Below, in pieces: positions 33,528-41,967 of a stretch of 52,667 nucleotides of DNA (position 1 is the stretch's first letter; each line of letters begins with the position of its first letter). This DNA is from Limiplasma sp036645955 (GTDB lineage: Bacteria > Bacillota > Clostridia > Christensenellales > Aristaeellaceae), in contig JAVXND010000016.1 in assembly GCA_036645955.1 (NCBI GenBank), positions 1 to 52,667 on the forward strand, read 5' to 3'. A program made the translations under genes and the position numbers. The notes below the pieces were generated by a model that did not search any database, was not told where the DNA came from, and saw only the letters and a list, made by a program, of their open reading frames with translations.

Positions 33528-34783
33528 CACTGCGCCGCCGTAAAGGTTGCGGGCTGAGCGGCTGGCTCGGTTTCTCCGCTCACCTCAAACTCTGCCGCCT
33601 CTGCCTCTGCCGCAGGCACAGCCTCGGCTTGGGCTTGCGGCGTTGCTTGAAACACAGGGCTCTGCACAAGGTCTGGCGAAGCAAAGGGTGCGGCATTTTG
33701 CTCCTGCTCCTCATGGCTTTCTGTGGAATTGCTTGGATCTGCGGGCACGTTTTGCACCAACGGAACCGCCGTTACAGGTGCCGCTACAGTGGGCACAGCT
33801 GCGCTTTGCTTGGGCTCGCGCTTAGGCTTGGGCTCCTTTGGCGCGGCGGGATGCGTACTGCCGCGCACCGCAAAGGCGGCCGTTACAAAGCGGCGTATGG
33901 GCAGCAGCGGCAAATACAAGAAAGCAAAAGCAAGCAATATCGGCAGCAGTACCGCAGTCAAATCAATCAAGGGCAGCTTATGCTGTGTAAGCATCATCAT
34001 CAGTTGCATGGAAACGCCGCTTAGCACGCTCTTTAGCACGCTGGCCACGCTCCATACAAAGGGCATCCACAGCACCAAATTCAAAAGTCCCGCCAGCAGC
34101 TGCCTAAAGCGGCGGCCGCGCATATCGCGGCGCGTTTCCACGCGGGGCGAGCGATCGTGCTGGGTCGCCAAAACCCAGCAATAGCGGTTGACGCTGTTGC
34201 GCATAGCGCCATAAATCCAAACAGCAACGCCTACGCCTAATACCGCCGCAATCACCAGCATTCCTTCGCCAATACCGCCCGCTGGTTTGAGTACGTTAAT
34301 GCTCCCAAAAAGGGTAATGAAGAAATTGGCAATGGTGCACCAAAAAGCGGTCAGGTTTGCGCCGATACTGCTGATAGCGCCCAGCAATGTCGCCAAATCA
34401 ATCTCGCGGAAGCAATACAGGGCATAGCCCAGCATCAAAAACAGCGGAATGCCCCATTTGATTACATTGAGCGCATGAAGCAGGCTTTCCGTCAGCTTTT
34501 CCCCATAGTGGGAAAGTGAAAGCGCCGTATCGAACGAAAATCTTCTTGCGCCTGGCTTTTGTACCAGCGCCTCCGCCATGGAATAGCGCAGCGGCAGCAG
34601 CACAAAAATGAGCAACAGCGGGCAAAGCAGTGCCAAATAGCGCAGTGCCGAGCCAGCGGGGAATACGAATAAGCAAACAAGCGGTGCAAAGGCTATGAGC
34701 CGCAGTGACAAAGCCAGTAGCATGTACAAGAGCGTCCGCACATAAAAGGTCAGCGGATTGTTTTTCAAAACAGTTTGTTCCAT
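33527..34783 (-). CDS. Polytopic membrane protein with disordered Ala/Pro/Glu-rich tail
   Basis: 418 residues with five to seven hydrophobic helices between residues 20 and 300, then a roughly 120-residue low-complexity tail of Ala, Pro, Glu and Gln (AAVPTVAAPVTAVPL, QAEAVPAAEAEAAEFEV). The helix part resembles DUF975-like clostridial membrane proteins ('ALRYLALLCPLLLIFVLLPLRYSMAEALVQ'), but this is weak. ATG at 34783 follows GGGAGGAT; an ATG at 34792 overlaps it. It leads the rsuA-patB-pepV series from its own promoter. Role unknown. Confidence 0.55.
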   Translation of the reverse strand: MEQTVLKNNPLTFYVRTLLYMLLALSLRLIAFAPLVCLFVFPAGSALRYLALLCPLLLIFVLLPLRYSMAEALVQKPGARRFSFDTALSLSHYGEKLTESLLHALNVIKWGIPLFLMLGYALYCFREIDLATLLGAISSIGANLTAFWCTIANFFITLFGSINVLKPAGGIGEGMLVIAAVLGVGVAVWIYGAMRNSVNRYCWVLATQHDRSPRVETRRDMRGRRFRQLLAGLLNLVLWMPFVWSVASVLKSVLSGVSMQLMMMLTQHKLPLIDLTAVLLPILLAFAFLYLPLLPIRRFVTAAFAVRGSTHPAAPKEPKPKREPKQSAAVPTVAAPVTAVPLVQNVPADPSNSTESHEEQEQNAAPFASPDLVQSPVFQATPQAQAEAVPAAEAEAAEFEVSGETEPAAQPATFTAAQ

Positions 34784-34822
34784 TGGTTTCATCCTCCCTA
34801 AATGGGGTGAGTGTTTTCCGTG

Positions 34823-34847
34823 AATCGCGGTTTCTACATCCGCGATT
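34823..34847. repeat. 8-bp inverted repeat at the transcription start
   Basis: AATCGCGG and CCGCGATT are separated by nine bases, one or two bases downstream of the minus-strand -10 box. It would form a hairpin at the very 5' end of the mRNA or serve as a dyad operator. Confidence 0.6.
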
Positions 34848-34848
34848 T

Positions 34849-34877
34849 ATTATAGTGCATAAACGCTTGAGTTGCAA
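34849..34877 (-). promoter_or_regulatory. Promoter of the 34783-29565 gene series
   Basis: -35 TTGCAA (34872-34877), 17-bp spacer, -10 TATAAT (34849-34854). Confidence 0.75.
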
Positions 34878-34950
34878 GCTTTAGAAGGAAAAGGAACCGC
34901 ATTTCGTATCACAAAACCGCATGGCAAGCCCTGTCCGCTGTGCAATTCTC

Positions 34951-34979
34951 TTGCTCCGCTCCCGTGCGCGTGTTATAAT
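34951..34979 (+). promoter_or_regulatory. Promoter of the methyltransferase-wbp-M42 operon
   Basis: -35 TTGCTC (34951-34956), 17-bp spacer, -10 TATAAT (34974-34979), 44 bases before the ATG. The leader contains a short GGTG/CACC hairpin. Confidence 0.7.
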
Positions 34980-35023
34980 GCAAACTGGATTGGTGTTTTC
35001 ACCAGTCGGAAACGGAGATGACC

Positions 35024-36136
35024 ATGGATTACACTTTTTTAGCAACAGCCGCTTTTGGGCTGGAGGGTGTTGCCGCAAACGAATTAAAGCGCCTATCCAT
35101 TCCCGCAAAAGCGGAGCAGGGCGGCGCACGCTTCACAGGCACCCTTGCACAGGCATTTAACGCGAACCTGCAATTGCGCACGGCCGACCGTGTGGTCATG
35201 ATACTGGCAGAGCGGGAAGCCCGCAGTTTTGAGGATTTGTTCAGGCTGGTACAGGACGTAGCGTGGGAACGCCTCCTGCCTGCGGATGCCATGATCCACG
35301 TCAGCGGCAAATGTGTGCGCAGTCAGCTGATGAGCGTGAGCGATTGCCAATCCGTAGCCAAAAAAGCCATTGTAGATCGCATGCTGGGCAAGCTGCGGGT
35401 TTCGCGTCTGCCTGAAACAGGCGTGCGTTTTCCCATTGACATAAACATTGTGCGCGACATGGCACGCGTCACGCTTGATTTAAGCGGCGACGCGCTCAAC
35501 CGCCGCGGCTACCGCACTTGGAACGGGGAAGCGCCCCTGCGCGAAACGCTTGCCGCCGCGCTGGTGGATTTAAGCCCATGGCGCACCCGCATGCCGCTTT
35601 ATGATCCCTGCTGCGGCACGGGCACATTGCTCATTGAAGCCGCCATCAAAGCCACCAACCGCCCTGCGGGGCTTCTGCGCACCTTTGCATGCGAAAGCTA
35701 CCCCTTCATGCCAAAGGACGAAATGCTTGCGCTCAGGCAAGCCGCCCAAGCGGAGTATCAGCCCGACGCACCCATTCAAATCAGCGGCAGTGACATTGAC
35801 CCCGAAGCGCTCGCGCTTTGTAATAAACACATTTCGCAAGCTGGGTTTGCGGGTAAAATCATCACCCACCGCGAGGATTTGCGCAACCTGACCGTGCAGG
35901 GGCCTGCGGGTGTGTTTTTGGTCAACCCGCCCTACGGCGAGCGCATGAGCGACCGTGAAAGCGCACAGGGGCTGTACCGCGCCCTTGGGCTGTTGCTCAA
36001 GCGTCACCCCGGCTGGCAAATGGGCGTAATCACCTCCGACCCCGCTTTTGAAAGGGCCTTTGGCCGCCGCGCAGATAAAAAGCGCAGGCTGTACAACGGC
36101 CGCCTGGAATGCGAATTTTCCATGTTTCTTTCCTAA
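35024..36136 (+). CDS. THUMP-domain class I SAM RNA methyltransferase (YpsC/RlmL-N type)
   Basis: 370 residues, as for Bacillus YpsC and the N-terminal half of E. coli RlmL (23S rRNA m2G2445). An N-terminal ferredoxin-like/THUMP region (residues 1 to about 155) contains FLATAAFGLEGVAANELKRL and DFQNAN-like FNANLQLRTADRVVM. The SAM-binding region has DPCCGTGTLLIEAAIKA, with SGSDIDPEALALC, and the catalytic motif is FLVNPPYGERM. The ATG at 35024 is nine bases after GGAG. It is the first gene of the operon that continues with wbpA, 55 bp downstream. The rRNA target is by family, not shown. Confidence 0.88.
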   Translation: MDYTFLATAAFGLEGVAANELKRLSIPAKAEQGGARFTGTLAQAFNANLQLRTADRVVMILAEREARSFEDLFRLVQDVAWERLLPADAMIHVSGKCVRSQLMSVSDCQSVAKKAIVDRMLGKLRVSRLPETGVRFPIDINIVRDMARVTLDLSGDALNRRGYRTWNGEAPLRETLAAALVDLSPWRTRMPLYDPCCGTGTLLIEAAIKATNRPAGLLRTFACESYPFMPKDEMLALRQAAQAEYQPDAPIQISGSDIDPEALALCNKHISQAGFAGKIITHREDLRNLTVQGPAGVFLVNPPYGERMSDRESAQGLYRALGLLLKRHPGWQMGVITSDPAFERAFGRRADKKRRLYNGRLECEFSMFLS

Positions 36137-36191
36137 GCAAAATACGGATTTCAAAAAAACCAACGCGATTAAGGATAAAGGAGCAATCAAA

Positions 36192-37499
36192 ATGTCTGTG
36201 CTAAAGCAAAGAATATTGGACAAAACCGTCACGCTGGGTGTTGTGGGTTTGGGCTATGTAGGTCTGCCGCTGGCTGTGGAAAAAGCCAAAGCGGGCTTTC
36301 ACGTCATTGGTTTTGATGTGCAAACGCAAAAGGTGGACATGGTCAATGCGAGGCACAACTATATCGGCGATGTGGTCAGCCACGACCTAGAGGAAATTGT
36401 CAACAGCGGCCACCTTCGCGCCACCACAGACTTTGCCTCTGTAGCATCCTGCGATTGTGTATGCATTGCGGTACCCACGCCGCTTGACGAGCACCAACAG
36501 CCCGATATCAGCTATGTGCGTTCCTCTGCTGAAAGCATCATGCCCCATATGCATAAGGACATGCTCATTGTGCTGGAATCCACCACCTACCCGGGCACCA
36601 CCGAGGAGCTTTTAAAGCCCATTTTGGAACAGTCTGGGCTTACCTGCGGCACGGATTTCTTCCTTGCCTTTTCGCCTGAGCGCGTAGACCCGGGCAATGC
36701 CGTTTACAAAACCAAAAATACACCCAAGGTGGTGGGCGGCATTACCCCCGAATGCACCGACATTGCCGCCACGCTGTACGAGGCGGTTTTGGAAGCGCCC
36801 GTACACCGCGTAAGCTGTCCCGCAGTTGCGGAAATGGAAAAAATACTCGAAAACACCTACCGCAACGTCAACATCGGATTAATCAACGAGCTGGCCATTT
36901 TATGCAACCGCATGGGCATTAACATTTGGGAGGTTATAGACGCGGCCAAGAGCAAGCCCTACGGCTTTCAAGCGTTCTATCCCGGCCCGGGCTTAGGGGG
37001 GCATTGCATCCCGCTGGACCCTTATTACCTGAGCTGGAAGGCGCGTGAGTTCGGCTTCCACACCTCCATGATTGAAAGCAGTATGATCATTAACGATCGC
37101 ATGCCCGAATACTGTGCGCAACGCGCCATGGGCATTTTAAATGAGCGTAAAAAAGCCATGAACGGCGCGCACATACTCATGCTGGGCGTGGCCTATAAGC
37201 AGGATATAGACGACTACCGCGAAAGCCCCGCTTTGCGCGTAATGGCGTGCCTGCGCACCTTGGGCGCGGAGGTAAGCTATTTTGACCCCTATGTATCCAA
37301 TTTTCAATTTGAAGGCAAGCACGAAGCCAGCATTCCCGCGCTCACAAAGGAAGCGCTGGAGGCCGCCGATCTCGTGGTGGTAACCACGGCACATTCCAAT
37401 GTGGATTACGATTTTGTAGCCGAGCACGCCAGCCTTCTGTTCGATACCAAAAACGTCATGAAAAACGTAGCCAAGCGTGAAAACCTCCGCCTGCTGTAA
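36192..37499 (+). CDS. wbpA: UDP-N-acetylglucosamine 6-dehydrogenase, WbpA type
   Basis: 435 residues, the length of Pseudomonas WbpA. It oxidises C6 of UDP-GlcNAc to the uronic acid (UDP-GlcNAcA) with two NAD+. Motifs include GVVGLGYVGLPLAVEKAKAGF (NAD-binding Rossmann), ESTTYPGTTEE, FFLAFSPERVDPGN, ENTYRNVNIGLINELA, GPGLGGHCIPLDPYYL (catalytic Cys in GGHC) and LMLGVAYKQDIDDYRESPAL. ATG at 36192 follows AAAGGAG. The following three genes are the next steps of the same pathway in order B, D, E, which supports WbpA over WecC (UDP-ManNAc dehydrogenase). Confidence 0.9.
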   Translation: MSVLKQRILDKTVTLGVVGLGYVGLPLAVEKAKAGFHVIGFDVQTQKVDMVNARHNYIGDVVSHDLEEIVNSGHLRATTDFASVASCDCVCIAVPTPLDEHQQPDISYVRSSAESIMPHMHKDMLIVLESTTYPGTTEELLKPILEQSGLTCGTDFFLAFSPERVDPGNAVYKTKNTPKVVGGITPECTDIAATLYEAVLEAPVHRVSCPAVAEMEKILENTYRNVNIGLINELAILCNRMGINIWEVIDAAKSKPYGFQAFYPGPGLGGHCIPLDPYYLSWKAREFGFHTSMIESSMIINDRMPEYCAQRAMGILNERKKAMNGAHILMLGVAYKQDIDDYRESPALRVMACLRTLGAEVSYFDPYVSNFQFEGKHEASIPALTKEALEAADLVVVTTAHSNVDYDFVAEHASLLFDTKNVMKNVAKRENLRLL

Positions 37500-37528
37500 G
37501 CTATGCATGAAAGGAGCACCCCTCCCCC

Positions 37529-38629
37529 ATGAATGAAAAAATACGCTATGCGTTAATCGGTTGCGGCCGCATCTCTGTCAACCACATCGCCGCCGCCCTT
37601 AAAAACACCAAAGACCTAGAAATTGTTGCCGTGTGTGACTTGGTTCCCGCGCACATGGAGCGCGTGCTTGCCGCCGTGCCCGAAAGCCAGCGTGCGGGTA
37701 TACAGCGCTATACCGATTATCGTGAGCTGCTTGCAAACGAAAAGCCCACGCTTTGCGCCATTGCCACCGAAAGCGGCAAGCATGCGCAAATCGGGCTGGA
37801 TGTGATAGCGGCAGGCAGCAGTGTAATCATTGAAAAGCCCTTGGCGCTAAGCATGCACGATGCCAAAGCGCTGATTCAGGCGGCGGAAAAAGCGCAGGTC
37901 AAGCTCTGCGCCTGCCACCAGAACCGCTTCAATAAGTCCATCCAAAAAATACGCTCTGCCGTGGAGGAACAGCGCTTTGGCAAAATGCTTCACGGCACCG
38001 CGCATGTGCGCTGGAATCGCGGCCCCGACTATTACACCCAAGCCCCGTGGCGCGGCACTTGGGAGCAGGATGGCGGCGCACTGATGAACCAGTGCATTCA
38101 CAACATCGATCTGCTCCGCTGGATGATGGGCGATGAAGTAACCGAGGTGATGGCCTATACCGATAACCTTGAGCACAGTTACATTCAAGCCGAGGATTTG
38201 GGCATGGCGCTGGTGAAATTTGCCAACGGTGCCTATGGCATCATCGAGGGCACCACCTACGTTTATCCGCACAATTTGGAAGAAACGCTCTACCTTTTTG
38301 GGCAAAACGGCACCGTCAAGGCAGGCGGCAAAAGCGTCAATGTCATTGAGGAATGGGATTTTAAGGATGGCCGCGGAGACCCCGCCACCATCAAAATGGA
38401 GTTTGGCGAAAACCCGCCCAATGTGTATGGCTATGGTCACACCCCCCTGTATGCCGATGTCATCAGCGCCATTCAAAACGACCGTGCGCCCTATGTGGAC
38501 GGCTACGCGGGCATGCGTGCGCTTGAATTGGTGCTTGCCATATACCGCTCCGCCGCCACAGGCGCACCTGTGAAGCTCCCCCTTGGCGAATGTGCAACCA
38601 CCGATTTTTGCGGCAGGTTTGACCGATGA
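37529..38629 (+). CDS. wbpB: UDP-GlcNAcA 3-dehydrogenase, WbpB type (Gfo/Idh/MocA)
   Basis: 366 residues of the Gfo/Idh/MocA family. It oxidises C3 of UDP-GlcNAcA to the 3-keto sugar, which WbpE then aminates. Visible are the Rossmann start RYALIGCGRISVNHIAAAL, VCDLVP, the catalytic-loop EKPLALSMHDAK, CHQNRFNKSIQKI, and DGGALMNQCIHNIDLLRWMMGD (the substrate-binding HNID). In relatives, WbpB regenerates NAD+ via 2-oxoglutarate. ATG at 37529 follows AAAGGAG. The stop overlaps wbpD by four bases (ATGA). Confidence 0.9.
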   Translation: MNEKIRYALIGCGRISVNHIAAALKNTKDLEIVAVCDLVPAHMERVLAAVPESQRAGIQRYTDYRELLANEKPTLCAIATESGKHAQIGLDVIAAGSSVIIEKPLALSMHDAKALIQAAEKAQVKLCACHQNRFNKSIQKIRSAVEEQRFGKMLHGTAHVRWNRGPDYYTQAPWRGTWEQDGGALMNQCIHNIDLLRWMMGDEVTEVMAYTDNLEHSYIQAEDLGMALVKFANGAYGIIEGTTYVYPHNLEETLYLFGQNGTVKAGGKSVNVIEEWDFKDGRGDPATIKMEFGENPPNVYGYGHTPLYADVISAIQNDRAPYVDGYAGMRALELVLAIYRSAATGAPVKLPLGECATTDFCGRFDR

Positions 38630-39189
38630 GCGCTGTGGTTCACCCCTCCGCCATTGTGGATGAGGGCGCAGCCCTTGGCGAGGGCACGCACATTTGGCAT
38701 TTCACCCATGTGGAGGGCAGTGCGGTCATCGGCGACCACTGCTCCATTGGTCAAAACTGCTATATCGCCGCGCATGTGGTGATCGGCGACGGCTGTAAGC
38801 TTCAAAACAACGTGAGCGTCTATGAGGGCGTAACGCTGGAGGACGGTGTTTTTTGCGGCCCCAGCTGCGTTTTCACAAACGATTTAACCCCCCGCGCCCT
38901 CTACCCCAAGGGGCACGAAAACTTTGTGAAAACCGTGGTCGCCAAAGGCGCGTCCATCGGCGCAAACGCAACCATCGTGTGCGGGCATCCCATTGGCCGC
39001 TGTGCCATGATCGGCGCGGGCGCGCTGGTTACCAAGGCCGTGCCCGCGCATGCCCTGATGCTGGGCGTACCCGCAAAGCAGCAGGGTTTTGTTTGCACCT
39101 GCGGCCACCGCCTGCCCCAGGGCTTGATCTGCCCCGCCTGTGGGCGGCGTTTTGCGCCCTGTGATGAGGGTTTAAAGGAGCTGGAATAA
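38626..39189 (+). CDS. wbpD: UDP-3-amino sugar N-acetyltransferase, WbpD type, with zinc ribbon
   Basis: 187 residues. A left-handed beta-helix of hexapeptide repeats (HPSAIVDEGAALGEGTHIWH, HCSIGQNCYIAAHVVIGDGC, NNVSVYEGVTLEDGVFCGP) acetylates the 3-amino group using acetyl-CoA to give UDP-GlcNAc(3NAc)A. The FTND motif and a following Lys/His-containing loop are typical of WbpD/PglD relatives. The last 35 residues hold a four-Cys unit (CTCG with CPACG), which looks like an appended zinc ribbon. The start overlaps wbpB, and the stop is directly followed by wbpE. Confidence 0.88.
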   Translation: MSAVVHPSAIVDEGAALGEGTHIWHFTHVEGSAVIGDHCSIGQNCYIAAHVVIGDGCKLQNNVSVYEGVTLEDGVFCGPSCVFTNDLTPRALYPKGHENFVKTVVAKGASIGANATIVCGHPIGRCAMIGAGALVTKAVPAHALMLGVPAKQQGFVCTCGHRLPQGLICPACGRRFAPCDEGLKELE

Positions 39190-40335
39190 ATGGAATTTCA
39201 TGATTTGTCAGCGCAATACCTTGCGCTCAAGGGCGAAATCGACGCGCAAATGGCGGAGGTGATCTCCAAAGGCCATTTTATATTGGGCGAGCAGGTGGCA
39301 AAGCTGGAACAGCGGCTTGCCGCCGATGTAGGCCGCCCCTATTGCGTATGCTGTAACAGCGGTACCGACGCACTTGTGCTGGCGCTCACGCTATGGGGCG
39401 TTGGGCAGGGTGACGCGGTTTTTGTGCCTGATTTTACCTATTTTGCCTCCGCTGGCTGTGCGCACACCGTAGGCGCTACCGCCATGCCTGTGGACATTGA
39501 CCTTGCCACCTTCAACCTCTGCCCCACTGCGCTGGAAGCCGCCATAGAGCAGGTTGAGGCCGAAGGCAAGCTGCGCCCGCGCGTTGTGATCGCGGTGGAT
39601 TTATTTGGTTTGCCCGCCGATTACGCACGCATTGAAGCCATTGCCAAAAAGCATGGCATGCTCGTGCTGGAGGACGCGGCGCAGGGCTACGGCGGCCGCA
39701 TTGGAAGCAAGCAAGCCTGCGCTTTTGGCGATCTAGCCATCACCTCCTTCTTCCCCGCCAAGCCGCTGGGCTGTTACGGCGATGGCGGCGCGGTTTTTGT
39801 GGATACCGCAAAGGAGGACGCACTGCTGCGCTCGCTTCGCGCCAATGGCCGCGGCATAGAGGATAAGTACGACAATCAGCGCTTCGGCATCAATTCACGG
39901 CTGGATACCTTGCAGGCCGCCATTTTACTGCCCAAGCTGGACGCCCTCAACCGCTACGAGCTAGCCGCGCTCAATGCCGCCGCCGCAAGCTATACGCAGG
40001 CGCTGTCTCGCTTTGTGGTTACCCCCGCCGTGCCAGAGGGCTACCAAAGCAGCTGGGCGCAATACAGCATTTTGCTTGAAAATGCCGCACAGCGCAACCG
40101 TGCGCAGGCGCATCTCAAGCAAAACGGCATCCCCAGCATGGTCTATTATCCGCGCGGACTGCATCAGCAAACCGCCTTCAGCGACCGTCATTTTACAGAT
40201 GAACCGTTTGCAAACACCCTTTCCGCTACCGAGCGGGTGCTCGCCCTGCCCATGCATCCTTATTTAACCGAGGAGGACATTGCGCGCGTATGCGCCGTGC
40301 TTAAGTCGCTTGACGGCGGCTTGGCCGCGCACTGA
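39190..40335 (+). CDS. wbpE: UDP-3-keto-GlcNAcA aminotransferase, WbpE type (DegT family)
   Basis: 381 residues. A PLP-dependent sugar aminotransferase that transfers an amino group from glutamate to C3 of the keto sugar made by WbpB. Motifs include FHDLSAQYLALK (start typical of WbpE), CNSGTDALVLAL, FVPDFTYFASAG, VLEDAAQGYGG, TSFFPAKPLGCYGDGGA (PLP lysine) and GINSRLDTLQAAILLPKL. The ATG at 39190 is directly after the wbpD stop, and GGAG of the box is inside the wbpD end. With wbpA, B and D it completes the path to UDP-GlcNAc(3NAc)A; the C2 epimerase WbpI is not here. Confidence 0.9.
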   Translation: MEFHDLSAQYLALKGEIDAQMAEVISKGHFILGEQVAKLEQRLAADVGRPYCVCCNSGTDALVLALTLWGVGQGDAVFVPDFTYFASAGCAHTVGATAMPVDIDLATFNLCPTALEAAIEQVEAEGKLRPRVVIAVDLFGLPADYARIEAIAKKHGMLVLEDAAQGYGGRIGSKQACAFGDLAITSFFPAKPLGCYGDGGAVFVDTAKEDALLRSLRANGRGIEDKYDNQRFGINSRLDTLQAAILLPKLDALNRYELAALNAAAASYTQALSRFVVTPAVPEGYQSSWAQYSILLENAAQRNRAQAHLKQNGIPSMVYYPRGLHQQTAFSDRHFTDEPFANTLSATERVLALPMHPYLTEEDIARVCAVLKSLDGGLAAH

Positions 40336-40349
40336 GAGGAGAATCCCAC

Positions 40350-40865
40350 ATGCTGATCATCCGCGAGTTGGAGCCAAACGACGATTTTAACGCCGTGGGG
40401 CATATCTACGCCGAAAGCTGGAAGGCCTCCTACCGTGGAATTGTGCCGCAAGCCTATTTGGATAAGCTCAACCACAACCGTTGGAGCGCCATGCTTAGAG
40501 CCGACCCCTCCCAATCGCTCGGTGCCTTTTTGGACGATACCCTTGTGGGCACCGCCATGGTCAGCTTTGCCCGTGATGCAGAACGCGAGGGCTACGGCGA
40601 AATTGTCAGCATTTACCTGCTTCCTGCATACACAGGGCGCGGCTATGGCAAGGAGCTTATGCAAGCCTGCCTTGAAAAGCTTTTGCAGGATGGGTGCACG
40701 GATATCTGCCTTTGGGTGATTGAGCAAAATCAGCAGGCCAAGCGCTTTTATCAGCGCATGGGCTTTCACAGCACAGGGCGCACCCAAGCCGAAAGCTTCG
40801 GCGGCAAGGAATTGCAGTTAATGGAATTTTGCATGCATAGGGCGGATGACCACAGCGCCCTTTAA
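40350..40865 (+). CDS. GNAT-family N-acetyltransferase
   Basis: 171 residues of the Gcn5-related acetyltransferase fold. It has IRELEPNDDFNAVGHIYAESW, GTAMVSFARDAEREGYGEIVSIYLLPAYTGRGYGKELM (acetyl-CoA pyrophosphate-binding R/Q-x-x-G-x-G/A in GRGYGK) and LWVIEQNQQAKRFYQRMGF (C-terminal N..A..FY). ATG at 40350 follows GAGGAG. It sits between the sugar genes and the peptidase genes, 14 bp after wbpE. Its substrate could be a peptide, protein or small amine and is not predictable here. Confidence 0.8.
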   Translation: MLIIRELEPNDDFNAVGHIYAESWKASYRGIVPQAYLDKLNHNRWSAMLRADPSQSLGAFLDDTLVGTAMVSFARDAEREGYGEIVSIYLLPAYTGRGYGKELMQACLEKLLQDGCTDICLWVIEQNQQAKRFYQRMGFHSTGRTQAESFGGKELQLMEFCMHRADDHSAL

Positions 40866-40887
40866 CATGAATGAAAGGCAGAAAACG

Positions 40888-41967
40888 ATGGATATTTTCA
40901 ATTATCTGGAAGGGATGGCCGCACAGCATGGGCCCAGCGGCCACGAACGCGAGGTGTCTGAATGGCTCAAGGCGCGTTTTGAACCGTTGTGCGATAGCGT
41001 TACCACGGATGCGCTGTATGACGTTATCGCCTTGAAAAAGGCAACCCGCAAAACCGCCGATGGTTCCCCTGCCCCCCGTGTGATGCTCTGCGCCCATCAG
41101 GATGAAATTGCGCTCATGGTATCGGATATATTAGAGGACGGCACACTGCGCATGGGGCAGGTAGGCGGCGTAGACCCGCGCATATTGCCCGCCTCCACCG
41201 TTACGGTGCATGCAAGTGCAGAGGGCGGCAGGGCTCAGAAATTCTTGGGCGTAGTGGGTGCAACCCCGCCGCATCTGTTAAGCGCGGCAGATCGCACGCA
41301 TAACTACAAGCGCGAGGATTTGTATGTGGATATGGGCTTGCCTGCACAGCGCGTGCGCGAGCTTGTGCACATCGGCGACCTGATTACCTTAAACGGCCCC
41401 GCCACCAAGCTCTTAAACGACCGCGTTGCCGCCAAAACCATGGACGACCGCGCTTGTGTGGGCTGTCTGCTGGAAGCGGCGGAGTATTTGCAAAAAATGA
41501 ATCATGCCTGCGATATTTACTTCGTGTGCTCTTCCCAGGAGGAGGTTGGCTCCAAGGGCGCGGCGGTTGCCGCCTACGCCATTGCGCCTGACTTGGCGGT
41601 AGCGCTGGATGTATGCCATGCCACATTGCCCCAAAGCGTTGTGGACACCACCGTGCCGCTGGATGCCCCCGCCGCCACCTACGGCCCCTTCATTCAGCAT
41701 AAACTGCTGGAGCGCTTGAAGGACACCGCAAAAACGCACGGCATTCACCTCAACACCGAGTCCGCCGCAAAAGCCACCTACACCGATACGGATAGCATCC
41801 AAATCGCGCGTTCGGGCGTTCCCTGCGTGCTGATTGATTTGCCGCTTAAATACATGCATACCGCAGTGGAGCTGCTGGACATGAACGCAATCCGTGAGTG
41901 CAGCCGCTTGCTGGCGCATTTTCTGTGCGATCTTGACGAAGGGTGGGATAAAGAGCTATGGAGCTAA
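40888..41967 (+). CDS. M42 family metallopeptidase 1
   Basis: 359 residues of the M42 (glutamyl aminopeptidase/TET) family, cytosolic, probably a dodecameric shell. Ligands visible are HQD in CAHQDEIALM (first His/Asp), TMDDRACV (bridging Asp), SSQEEVGSKG (catalytic Glu and ligand Glu), ALDVCH (ligand Asp) and KYMHTAVE (last His). The IFNYLEGMAAQHGPSGHE start is typical. The 'DE' after HQ in place of HMDE is a minor variant. ATG at 40888 follows AAAGGCAG. The stop overlaps the next M42 gene by ten bases. Confidence 0.87.
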   Translation: MDIFNYLEGMAAQHGPSGHEREVSEWLKARFEPLCDSVTTDALYDVIALKKATRKTADGSPAPRVMLCAHQDEIALMVSDILEDGTLRMGQVGGVDPRILPASTVTVHASAEGGRAQKFLGVVGATPPHLLSAADRTHNYKREDLYVDMGLPAQRVRELVHIGDLITLNGPATKLLNDRVAAKTMDDRACVGCLLEAAEYLQKMNHACDIYFVCSSQEEVGSKGAAVAAYAIAPDLAVALDVCHATLPQSVVDTTVPLDAPAATYGPFIQHKLLERLKDTAKTHGIHLNTESAAKATYTDTDSIQIARSGVPCVLIDLPLKYMHTAVELLDMNAIRECSRLLAHFLCDLDEGWDKELWS

